From Tigriopus japonicus (taxonomy: Eukaryota; Arthropoda; Copepoda; Harpacticoida; Harpacticidae), in contig CM021323.1 in the NCBI GenBank assembly GCA_010645155.1, positions 11,334,385 through 11,398,384 of the forward strand: 64,000 nucleotides of DNA. The letters are read 5' to 3'. Position 1 is the stretch's first letter, and every line of letters begins with the position of its first letter. The notes below the pieces were generated by a model. That model searched no databases. It saw only the letters and a list, made by a program, of their open reading frames with translations, and had not been told where the DNA came from. Of this stretch, positions 23,770 through 33,093 are shown one piece after another. The translations under genes were made by a program, and so were the position numbers.

Positions 23770-23989
23770 GTACTGGCCTCTTCAGAAAGATGAATGAATT
23801 TCCGGATCTTGATTTTGCGATCAAACTATTTTATTCAATGAGTTAATACTTAAGCCTGGAATATAGATTTCTGATAAAATACCAATAAACGCAACAATGG
23901 AAGAAACCTTGCGCCAAAATCGCAACCCTTGACAGCTGAAAAAGCTCGTTTGTTCGGCTAAACACAAGGAAAGGAAAGGGGTAAGGAAA

Positions 23990-24327
23990 AAAAAAGAGAT
24001 CAATCAAATCCCCCGACCGACTGAATTGGTCACCATGGGACCTAATTCCCCAGGCAAAAATAGTGTTTATAGATCTTACCCGGTTGCCACTGAATCCAAT
24101 GAACTCGAGCACTTTCATAACACGTGCAGGCAGAAGGGAAATCATGAGATTGAACGTGCCAACGCCCAGTCGAACTCCGCCTTCGAAATCACTCTTGTGC
24201 TCAGAATTGGACCAATCCCGCTCGTGCAGAGCGTTCCAACATTCCCTAAAGCAAACCACTCTTTAACCTCGGCTCATTACCATAAATCCACGCGGCAGAC
24301 TCACCGAAACGATTGGTAGCACGTTCT
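23990..24327 (-). pseudogene. TTC39 gene fragment (end of exon 3, intron, exon 4)
   Basis: This is nearly identical to 37,895-38,232, part of the TTC39 gene. It contains exon 4 with both splice sites and the last codons of exon 3 up to ARTCYQSF-like sequence, then stops abruptly at about 24,327. On its left it joins the 3' flank of protease 1 at about 23,968, which matches 35,905. The intervening roughly 2 kb with exons 5-9 is therefore missing. It is a relic of a duplication that once covered protease plus TTC39. Confidence 0.88.
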
Positions 24328-24639
24328 AACTCTGGGGCCGCTTATTCCGCTGGGGCCGCTCATCCCGCTGAGGCCGCTTATTCCGCTGGGGCCGCTTATT
24401 CCGCTGGGGCCGCTTATCCCGCTGGGGCCGCTTATCTCGCTGGGGCCGCTTATCCCGCTGGTGCTCAAGGCCTGGTGACCCATCCCAATGGGGCCACCGT
24501 CCCCGTTGAGCCCTATCCCGTTCAAGGTGCCCGTGCCGATCATTTTGCCGCTAAGGCCGCTACTTAGGCCGCTTATGGTGTCTCAGCTTACGGTTATGCT
24601 GGATACGCCGCACCCGTGGCTTATGGATATGGACATTAA
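24328..24639 (+). pseudogene. Broken cuticle-like gene fused to the TTC39 fragment
   Basis: Translation shows an expanded array of five-residue units (GAAYS/GAAYP/GAAHP, about seven copies), then NGATVPVEPYPVQGARA, then a TAG at 24565-24567 in place of a codon, then the normal tail AAPVAYGYGH to TAA 24639. Exon 1, the signal peptide and the promoter are absent, replaced by TTC39 sequence. It is the fourth member of the cuticle family here, and dead. Confidence 0.88.
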
Positions 24640-24726
24640 AATGGAGCGTGGAAGAGGATGAAGTTGAAAATCTAGAAAAAAGTTTAGTGCCATTTGCGTA
24701 TCTTTGTTTGAACAAAGCGATCTCAG

Positions 24727-25365
24727 TGATCTCTTCAAAAATCTTATCGCGGGCGGATGAAAAAAGAGAAAAGGCTTGTTTGGCAACAGTGGGTGGCTCG
24801 TGAGAATTTGGGCAGTTTAAGGCTTTTCGCAATTTACAGACCGCCCTTATGAATTAGATGCCATGAAAAATGTCGAATTGCAAGTTTGAACACCTTTGGT
24901 TAGGATTTTGGAAAAAAATGCACACTTTATTTGTTCGTTCTTGCACGAGAAAATTCTCAACAAAAGGCCACTTTTTTTGGGTAAGTACAAGTGTAGGTGA
25001 TGTTTTATGCACTGATTTGTATTGTAAAGCTCCAAAACCATCAAGGTACCAAACAAAATGCCGTGTTTTGAACGTGTTTCTCTTCAATATCAAAGGTTTT
25101 TTTAAGTGCTTGCCATTTTTTAATCAAAAGAATAATTTTGCAAATTCTTACAAAATCGAGAGTCAAAATGTCCAAACTTGCAATTCGACATTTTTTGTAG
25201 CATCTAAGTCATAAGGGCGGTCTGTAAAACGCGAAAACCCTTGCACTGACCAAAATCTTACCTTGACGACCAAGCCTTTTCTCTTCTTTCATCCGCCCGC
25301 GATAAGATTTTTGAAGCGATCACTTAAACCTCTCCCTGCATGCCTCATTGTCTGACTAACATTTC
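24727..25365. mobile_element. Long-TIR fold-back element F1, copy 1
   Basis: Arms of about 190 bp are inverted copies of each other (outer block GTGATCTCTTCAAAAATCTT, inner block CAGACCGCCCTTATGA). It ends at 25,36x with the CTCCCTGCATG motif. Copy 2 is at about 29,287-31,160. It has no coding capacity. This copy shows the target site that is filled by a mariner element in copy 2. Confidence 0.8.
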
Positions 25366-25473
25366 AAAGCTCATATATTTAATTTCAACTTGATCGGCCA
25401 AAATTTGTGTCAATAAGAGTAGTTTGAAGCACAATGCATAGCGCGCTTTTCCGACAGAACATTTGCACCTACA

Positions 25474-25653
25474 AGGTCGCATGTTAACGCACTTAATTCA
25501 AAAGCGAGAGTATACCAAAATCAAGTCAAATCAGCATCCGACGAGTATATACTCTCCCCAACTGCTGCATTTCGCCAACACGAGTTGTCACATTAATCTG
25601 AATTGATTTTGGTATACTCTCGCTTTTGAATTAGGCGCGTTAACATGCGACCT
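25474..25653. mobile_element. MITE, family M1, copy 2
   Basis: This is 180 bp with inverted ends beginning AGGTCGCATGTTAACGC, the same family as 14,371. The paralogous sequence at about 60,555 (TTTGCACCTACAATCGTCC) is the unfilled site. The flanking TACA on both sides suggests a target duplication of about 3-4 bp. Confidence 0.87.
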
Positions 25654-26925
25654 ACAGCCGTCCAAAAGGGTTATGTTTCTATCGTTTCTGCGAGTAAGTT
25701 TTGCGACTGTAGCAAATTTCGAAACGTTGGTTCTCATGAACAGAGGAACGAGAGTGTGATGCTGAAATTCAGCAAACGACATCCTTATAACTTAATCATT
25801 CCTATCAAAACCAAGTCATTTACTTGAATGGAATTTGATTTATTTGTATATAAACCTTGTCCCAAAATAAGAGTTTACTTAGTCATGAAACGACAATCCC
25901 AGTGATCATACACAAAAGAAAAAAACAGACCCAAAGAATTTGGTCTCAAATTGGAATTATTGAGACATTTCGAAAATTAATCCATCTATGAGTTAGGATA
26001 AAGTCGGTCAGTGCAATTGGCACCTTAGGGTGCTTTGGTCAATTTGGCGATCTTTCAATATTTTGCAACCAGTTTCAACTTCAGACTACTTCCCCTACCT
26101 TCGAAAATTAGCGGAAATTTGTTTGAATGGTATATTTTGAGCGTACCAAATATCTATTCAAAGAGAAGTGAATGATTACGGTACTATTTGTGGCAACGAA
26201 TAATATGATCTTCAAAGAACCCGCTAAAAAAGCAAAATTTGGATCCAAACCATTAGTATCAAATAAACATCCGAATTTAATGAGACAAAGCTGAAAATAT
26301 ATGGCTTTCCACACAATTAGTCTTTTGAAATCTTTTGAAATTAGAAATGGAAAATTAGGAAGATAATTTTCAATCAAAAGGTTTTCAAATCCAATGCTTG
26401 GGAGTTCACTTCTCAAAAGTTGGTTCCAACTTTAAGACGGTTCCGGAGTTTTTGGGGTCCACCTTGTGATGAGCCGCCCTCAAAACCGATCTCACCTAAT
26501 ACGAACCAAAGTGGAAAAAATTCAAGAGAAAACTTCTTGGATTGAATGGCTTGTAGCCAGGTCAAGTTTTCAATGTCATAAATGTGTTTGGGCTATGTCG
26601 CTTCAAAGAGATTTACAGTTCAAAGGCGGTAACGGAAGCTTACGTTATTCATAATAGAAATATAAAAAAACAATGAAAAACCTTCTCTTGACCACGTACG
26701 TTTTAGTTTGTTCATGTATGGTGCAGTGAGCTAGACGAATCGTATCGTTTGGTTCTTGTCCACAAATGTCCTTTGGCTTTTCGTTTTGAATGGAAGGGAA
26801 GGATTGAACTGAACCAGCAAACAGAAGCAAGCACCACCCCTCATTTTACATTGTCATGATTCGAACGGCAAAGTGTTATCGTTGATGTAGTTGTTCTCCT
26901 ACTCCCTCTCTTTGTACTAAGACGT
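25654..26925. other. Upstream part of block B, no gene
   Basis: It is homologous to 4,838-6,020 with frequent substitutions up to about 26,615 and none seen after that. I see no gene in it. Confidence 0.5.
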
Positions 26926-26930
26926 GCTCC

Positions 26931-26938
26931 TATAAAAG
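26931..26938 (+). promoter_or_regulatory. TATA box of cuticle-like gene 3
   Basis: TATAAAAG, in the same context and at the same distance from the start codon as in the other copies. Confidence 0.75.
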
Positions 26939-26985
26939 CTTCAACATCGTTGAACACATCAGCCAGTTCATCATCATCAACCAAA

Positions 26986-27342
26986 ATGAAGTGTGCTCTC
27001 GTAAGGACTTTAATGTCAATCCTGCCGAAGGGAGTAAAAGCGTAATCAGATTCTCACCTTTGTTTCATTTAGCTTGTTGCTCTTTGCTTGGCTTTCTTCT
27101 CCGCCGTTAATGCCTCTTACGGCTACGGCTACGGTTATCCCGCTGGCGCCGCTTATCCCGCTGGTGCTCAAGGTCTGGTGACCCATCCCAATGGGGCCAC
27201 CGTCCCTGTTGAGCCCTTTCCCGTTCAAGCTGCCCGTGCGGATCATTTGAACTCTAAGGCCATCGCTTATGCCTCTTACGGTGTTCCCGCTTACGGTTAT
27301 GCTGGATACGCCGCACCCTTGGCTTATGGATATGGACATTAA
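26986..27342 (+). CDS. Small secreted Tyr/Gly/Ala-rich cuticle-like protein, copy 3
   Basis: The exons are 26986-27000 and 27073-27342, with a 72-bp intron, giving about 94 residues identical to copy 2, including an apparently identical intron. The signal peptide, Gly-Tyr repeats and conserved NGATVPVEPFPVQ block are as in that copy. It sits in duplication block B. The 3' UTR starts to differ within a few bases of the stop codon, which suggests the coding unit was homogenised by gene conversion. Confidence 0.85.
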
Positions 27343-27469
27343 AATGGCTCATGGAAGAGGAGAAGACTCATCAAGAGAGATCAAGTGATCACCTATATTT
27401 TTTGCTCAAATATGAAAATCTACAAAAACAGCTTTTGTGTCATTTACGTAACTTTGTTCGGACCTTCGA

Positions 27470-27475
27470 AATAAA
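27470..27475 (+). terminator. Poly(A) signal of cuticle-like gene 3
   Basis: AATAAA lies 128 bp after the stop, as in copy 2. Confidence 0.7.
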
Positions 27476-27596
27476 GTTTTGTGTTTGGCCTATTCAAAAT
27501 ACGAGCGATATCTTTTTTTTTTCGTAAAAAATGAATTTTTAACGCAATTGATATGGCTGATGAAGTGCAAGTTTAATTCAAAAATATTTTTGTTAT

Positions 27597-28195
27597 CAAT
27601 GGATGAGTGTGATCGAACGCATTCAGCTGGGGATTATGGGGCCAAAATGGCTAGGGATGGGTCAGAACTAGGTTCGGACATTTCTTAATTTTAGTTTGAA
27701 ACGTGAGGAAAAAATTCTTATTTCAATGAACCCTGCACAAATTTTCAGCTGATTCCACAAAATAAGCGCCTCTTGCGGTCAGATTGAGACATAGTTGCCA
27801 GCTAGCGAGTGTGTTTTAATGCCACTCGTTGAAAAACCGTTAGAATTTTGACATCAACATTTCTCCGAAATGTTGGAGTTTGATATCATAATACCATTGC
27901 AAAGAAATGTAAAGATCTAAGGAAAAACCTATTTCACCATAGTTTTGCCAAAGGTGGCATTAAAACCCACTCTCTAGCTGGCAACTATGTCTGAATCTGA
28001 CCGCAAGAGGCGCTTATTTTGTGGAATCAGCTGAAATTTTGATCAAGGTTAATTGATTTTCAAAATGAAGAAAACGAATTGGGCTCACAAATTTCGATTC
28101 AGTTTTATAGAGGGCGAGTCTCGACTCTGACGCATCCATAGCCATTTTGGCCCCAGAATCCCCAGCTGAATTCGTTCGATTACACTCATCCATTG
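27597..28195. mobile_element. Large palindromic (fold-back) element F2
   Basis: The outer ends are CAATGGATGAGTGT, inverted at the other side. The arms stay complementary over about 240 bp, including the inner block AATAAGCGCCTCTTGCGGTC. The whole 599 bp can fold into one hairpin with a loop of about 100 bp. It interrupts the block A/B homology, so it inserted after that duplication. I found no target repeat and no gene. Confidence 0.78.
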
Positions 28196-28816
28196 GGAGG
28201 CGCAATTAAAGATCAACAAAACAATTTAATATTATGTTGTTCCTGCACTCTCAAGTGAGCCATCTGCCCTTTTGTCCACACTGGCAACACCAACCAAGGA
28301 CATTTTAAATTTTCAGGACGAATTATAAAAATACAGCTTAAGACCTGTCATTGTACTGAAATAAGAGGTAATTCCAATGCAATAAATGTTCCGTTGAATT
28401 TTAATTGTTGTAACTAGGACGTAAGTAGCATTCTGTAATTCCTTCGTTGTTGTGATGGGTTTCGAGTTGAAAGTGTTGCCGTTTTTTTACTCGAAATTTT
28501 TTTGCTATTAGAATAGGCAGGTTGCAGTAAACTTTTTGAACAAAGACTTAAGCAAGGAGCAAGGAGACCTCTCTGAGTTGTAAATGACATGTGAAATTTT
28601 GATAAGTTGCGTGACTCAGATAAATATAATACATTTTTCAAAGGAATAAATGAAGTTGAAGTTAACATTTGGTTAGGTTAGGTTAGGTTAGATTAGGTTA
28701 GGTTAAGTTAGTTTAAGTAATGAAATATTGCTTTAGGATAAATAAACTCACGCAACCTTGGAATAAATCGTGGTACATTTACAAGCGAGACATAGACCTC
28801 ACTACCACTGGACTGA
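28196..28816. other. Intergenic, with dispersed repeat and TTAGG tract
   Basis: About 28,270-28,440 repeats, inverted, part of 15,440-15,560. The telomere-like tract is annotated separately. There is no gene. Confidence 0.5.
28671..28716 (+). repeat. Interstitial (TTAGG)n telomere-like tract
   Basis: About eight near-perfect units of GGTTA in tandem, with two single-base variants. TTAGG is the telomere repeat of most arthropods. A second, more degenerate tract lies at about 53,620-53,670. Confidence 0.8.
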
Positions 28817-29236
28817 GATGGTAGCTTTAAAATTTATTATCTTTGCTCCCATTCAAGAGAATATCTTTTATTTTGCAGAAGCTGTGGTTAATGGAACAAA
28901 AAATTTGTCTACCAATTTTCTGCTCAATGAAACGACGGAGTCAAAAGTTACGCTTCTTTGGAGTTCAGGCAAACGTAGGCGGAAAATGAGCTCGTCCAAG
29001 CGGCTCGTCCTACCTCTTGTTTCAAGATCTTGCAAGATCTTGAAACAAGAGGTGAAACGAGCTCATTTTCCGCCTTTGCTTGCCTGAATTTAAAAGACGT
29101 ATAACTTTTGACTCTGGTGTTTGATTGAGCTGAAAATTGGTGTTGAAACTCTGTACATAAACCACAGCTGCTGCAAAATATAAGATATTCCCTTGAATGG
29201 GAGCAAAGATGATAAATTTTGAATCTACCATCCCTG
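28817..29236. repeat. Long palindrome F3, centre at CAAGATCTTGCAAGATCTTG
   Basis: Arms of about 200 bp are inverted copies (outer word TATCTTTGCTCCCATTCAAG, inner word GCGGAAAATGAGCTC). A shorter member with the same centre and the same GCGGAAAATGAGCTC word is at 32,190-32,275. It has no gene. Confidence 0.8.
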
Positions 29237-29584
29237 TGCAGGTAATACAGTGGTCTATTGCAAGGACCAATGTGGAAACACTCGAACTAAATGGGAGATG
29301 CAGGGGGAGGTTTGAGTGATCTCTTCAAAAATCTTATCGCGGGCGGATGAAAGAAGGGAAAAGGCTTGTTTGGCAACAGTGAGTGGCTCGTGAGAATTTG
29401 GGCAGTTTAAGGGTTTTCGCAATTTATAGACCGCCCTTGCGAATTAGATGCCATGAAAAATGTCGAATTGCAAGTTTGAACACCTTTGGTTAGGATTTTG
29501 GAAAAAAATGCACACTTTATTTGCTCGTTCTTGCACGAGAAAATTCTTAACAAAAGGCCACTTTTTTGGGTAAGTACAAGTGTA

Positions 29585-30792
29585 CAGGGCCTACCAGTCA
29601 ATCGGACCCTCTGTTTTTACCTTATAAAACCTGTCCAAACCCATCAAATTCAATGAAAGTTTCCTAGTTTGTAGCTTTGAGATAGAGGAACATGTTTTAT
29701 TTACAACTTTTTAGTGTGAAAGCCAATTGCATGGATTTGGAAGGACAATAACTACATGAATTGCATGCCCTTGGCGGCCACCACTTTCTGGAGCCTCTGC
29801 TCAATACTGGAACAGGCCTTTCTCACTGCTCCCTCGTTCAAAACCTCATTCCAAACATCCTCTATCTTTTGCTGAAGGGCAGGAACACTGGGGAGTCTTC
29901 TTGCATTCACCACGGCCTCCAGGGCCGACCAAGCCCAGAAATCAAGAGGGTTGAGGTCGGGTGATGAGGGCGGCCACATGTTGGAGTGCCAGAAGGCATC
30001 CTCCCCCCAGTTCTCCCTCAGGTGCCTCTGGACAATGCTGGCTGTGTGGCAGGGTGCTCCATCCTGCATGAGGCACACTCGATGCTTCCAGTTTGGGCCG
30101 TACGCTGTGGCTGCCCACTCCTCAATCTTGGGAATGACATTGCCCAGGTACCAGGCAGCGTTCATCTTGACTCCTTTTGGCACAAACAAGGGAGGCATCA
30201 CTTGTCCATCAGATCCAAACAGTCTGAAGACTATCAGTGATGCAGGATGTTTGGACCTGAGGACAGCCTGCAGGTTGACATCGGTCTGGCCGTTGCGCTC
30301 CTTGACTTGTCTCAAGACCTTCCTTACTGAATGCACCTTGTAGTTCACCCTCTTGGCAATGTCTTTGGGGGTGTGGCCTGCCTCGGAGAGGGCCTGGATG
30401 GCAGCGCGGGTCTTGTTCAAGTCATTTGTTGACATGTTGGTGAACTTCTTGTTCTTGAGCTCCTGAGCAAAAATTGAGTTTTCTCCACTGTCGTTTCATC
30501 AATTTGGGCCAGCTTTGGCTTAAATTGCGGCAAATTGCCTGGCCTATTTGATGAAAATGTTCTTGGTCACGTTGGAGGTGTCCACGGGGCACTAGGAGGC
30601 CGGCTCACACAAGCTTGGGTGGCTGTGGCAGATGACGTGGTTCTTGGCGCTTTAGAACTTGATCGGTAATTTTGTTCGTTTTTCAGTATTCACTTAGTTC
30701 AGGCTAGCCTCCCTAGAAAGCATTTGGTGCCAGCTTGCACGAATGGCAGGAAATTCAACTAAATCTGGGGTCCGATTGACTGGTAGGCCCTG
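29585..30792 (-). mobile_element. Internally deleted Tc1/mariner element, DD39D spacing
   Basis: The inverted ends are CAGGGCCTACCAGTCAATCG, flanked by TA (29583-29584, 30793-30794). Copy 1 of the host fold-back has the single TA at about 24,993. The length is 1208 bp. Confidence 0.92.
29752..30435 (-). pseudogene. mariner-type transposase with internal in-frame deletion
   Basis: It is an uninterrupted 227-residue frame from ATG 30435, against about 340-360 for the family. The N-terminus has one helix-turn-helix (TPKDIAKRVNYKVHSVRKVL). The second DNA-binding helix set and the region with the first catalytic Asp are missing. The chain jumps to the catalytic half: LMQDGAPCHTA and SSPDLNPLDFWAW, with 39 residues between the two Asp. 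It is open but cannot be catalytic. A deletion derivative moved by a full-length relative, or a transposase-derived repressor, would fit. Confidence 0.85.
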
Positions 30793-30794
30793 TA

Positions 30795-33093
30795 AGTGAT
30801 GTTATAAGCACTGATTTGTATTGTAAAGCTCCAAAACCATCAAGGTAGCAAACAAAATGCCGTGTTTTGAACGTGTTTCTCTTCAATATCAAAGGTTTTT
30901 TTAAGTGCTTGCCATTTTTTAATCAAAAGAATAATTTTGCAAATTCTTACAAAACTGAGAGTCAAAATGTCCAAACTTGCAATTCGACATTTTTTGAAGC
31001 ATCTAAGTCATAAGGGCGGTCTGTAAAACGCGAAAACCCTTGCACTGACCAAAATCTTACATTGACGAACAAGCCTTTTCTCTTTTTTCATCCGCCCGCG
31101 ATAAGATTTTTGAAGAGATCACTTAAACCTCCCCCTGCATCTCCCATTGCGCTCGAGTTCCAATGATACTAGCGATGGACCAAAAGGATTCTTAACCAAA
31201 ACCGAAAGTTTCTGCAGAAAAACAGCTTTACCAAAATCAAAACCGAAAGCAGGTGACTAACAAAGCAAATACATTTAACATTTATTTCAAAATTCCAATC
31301 TAATTTTGTTTGTTTGTAATTTATACCTAAACCAAACACCGATTTTCAAAAAGAATTATCCGATGCCTTGTAGTCGAATTGGTTTTATACCCAAAAATAT
31401 CTTTTCTTCAAAACTGTATACTTTATGGTGCCTGACTACTTTCGTTTTCGGTTGCATGACCCGAAACCTAAACAGAAATTACTGCCAGAAGCGCTGTTGG
31501 TCCATCATTATATGCAATGGTAAAGGATTCTGACTGAATGCTTCTCTTCTCTACGAATTCGTGGCTTTGGTCTCTTGAAGCTAAAGTTGGGAAGCAATTT
31601 TCCATTTCTTGTCGGAGGATGCCCCCTTATTTTTCGATTGGAGATTTTTTTTCCGATCGGTGTAAATATATCATTTGCTTGGGAATTTGAGTTTTCATAT
31701 ACCCGGAACGATTTTTCGCTTTTTGAAGTTAAACTGAATAACTCAGCAACTGATCAACATATTTTCAATTGATTTCCATTCACTAGGTATATTGGGCATC
31801 TCTAAAAATGGCTTGACTAGATTTTTAAAAAGTTAATTTGAGAGATTTTTTAGTGTAAAACTTTTAATCATAACCTGATTTTTTCAGTACCGTGCAAGCA
31901 TGTTCACACTTTTGGGAGATGGTACTTGATGAACCCATTGACGACCAAACCGACGTTGGGGGCCCCGTGACAAAATAGAGGGCCTCCAACTTCGGTTTAA
32001 CAAATGTTGTCCGGAATTGTAAGGTAAAACCTTACGCAACCGCTTTGAATCCCTTGACCTCAAACCGCTTTGCACTAGAAGAAATATTATAAACTTAACT
32101 GTAAGATGGAAAATAAAGAACTAGATAATGTCGGGTCGAAGAGTGGAGGGATTGCTGTCAAGTCCAGAGAGAATGAATGCGCTGCACCCAAACGTAGGCG
32201 GAAAATGAGCTCTTCCTACCTCTTGTTGCAAGATCTTGCAACAAGAGGTGGAACGTACATTTTCCGCCTGCGACTCCGACTGCGTAGAACCCATTCACTT
32301 CTTAAACTTTCCACTTCTGTCTACTTTCTTATATCCACTATACCTTATACACCAGTAATGACTTCATCCAATGCTCGAGGCCTTCTCCAACACTTACCTG
32401 CAAGGAAATGCAAAAAGCTTTAAACGTTTCCAAAGAGGGTGATAAGATTTTAGAATCAAATTCCATTGAAAATTAGGGATCTGCTGAGTCGGAGGGAGGT
32501 TAAAACGCAATCTGGAGGAGCCCTTTTCCGACAGTTTCCATTGACCGCGTAGAACACATTCACTTCTTAAACTTTCTACTTTTGTAAAGGCATCAGATAA
32601 AAAACGGAGAACCATTTAGTTTCAAACTTTACTTAGAAGTAGATACATTCACCTGACAAAGAAAATCTTTCCTTTCAGTTTGTAAATTGCATTTCGTGAC
32701 CGACAATAGAATAACACAATAGAGGCTAAACTACCTAATCTAAAGAAACCCGACAGGTTGTACGTACTTTAGCGTTCAACTGTAGTTTGTTGTGCAAATT
32801 TTAGGCCTACGGTAAAAAACGTTGAGAATCGGAATGATTTGAGCGTGTCTAATAAACCTTGATCTCGAGTTCATTTTTTCCATGTGTTAAACCTTCCTTA
32901 TCAATCTTTCATTCGCCTTGACCCACATATTCGAGCACCTTTGTCAAGACTTGACAAGTAATCTTTCGGGTTTTTTAGGAGGCGAAACTATGCCTTAGTG
33001 ACCGACAAGACAAGATGTCTCAAGACAAGCAAAGAATGAAGTACAAATAAAAGGCAAGAGCCTTTCGATCTCAGTCAAGTCGTGGTTTCCATC
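30795..33093. other. Repeat-rich region upstream of protease 2, no gene
   Basis: 31,180-31,270 and 31,890-32,170 match, inverted, the 14.57-15.06 kb region. 32,190-32,275 is a small palindrome of family F3. From about 32,400 the sequence is the upstream end of the protease duplication (compare 16,540-20,628 after removal of its insertions). I see no gene. Confidence 0.5.

Larger units (their letters stand above)
25360..27596 (+). repeat. Segmental duplication block B (with cuticle gene 3)
   Basis: It is colinear with block A (2,950-6,695), except that it has a MITE at 25,474-25,653 and lacks the Tc1 element. The right limit is where the palindromic element at 27,597 begins. Confidence 0.8.
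29287..31160. mobile_element. Fold-back element F1, copy 2, split by a mariner element
   Basis: Both ends read TGGGAGATGCAGGGGGAGGT inward. The arms are as in copy 1 (24,727-25,365). Without the 29,585-30,792 insertion the element is about 660 bp. Weaker inverted similarity seems to continue outside these ends for about 40 bp, so the true limits may be wider. Confidence 0.78.
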
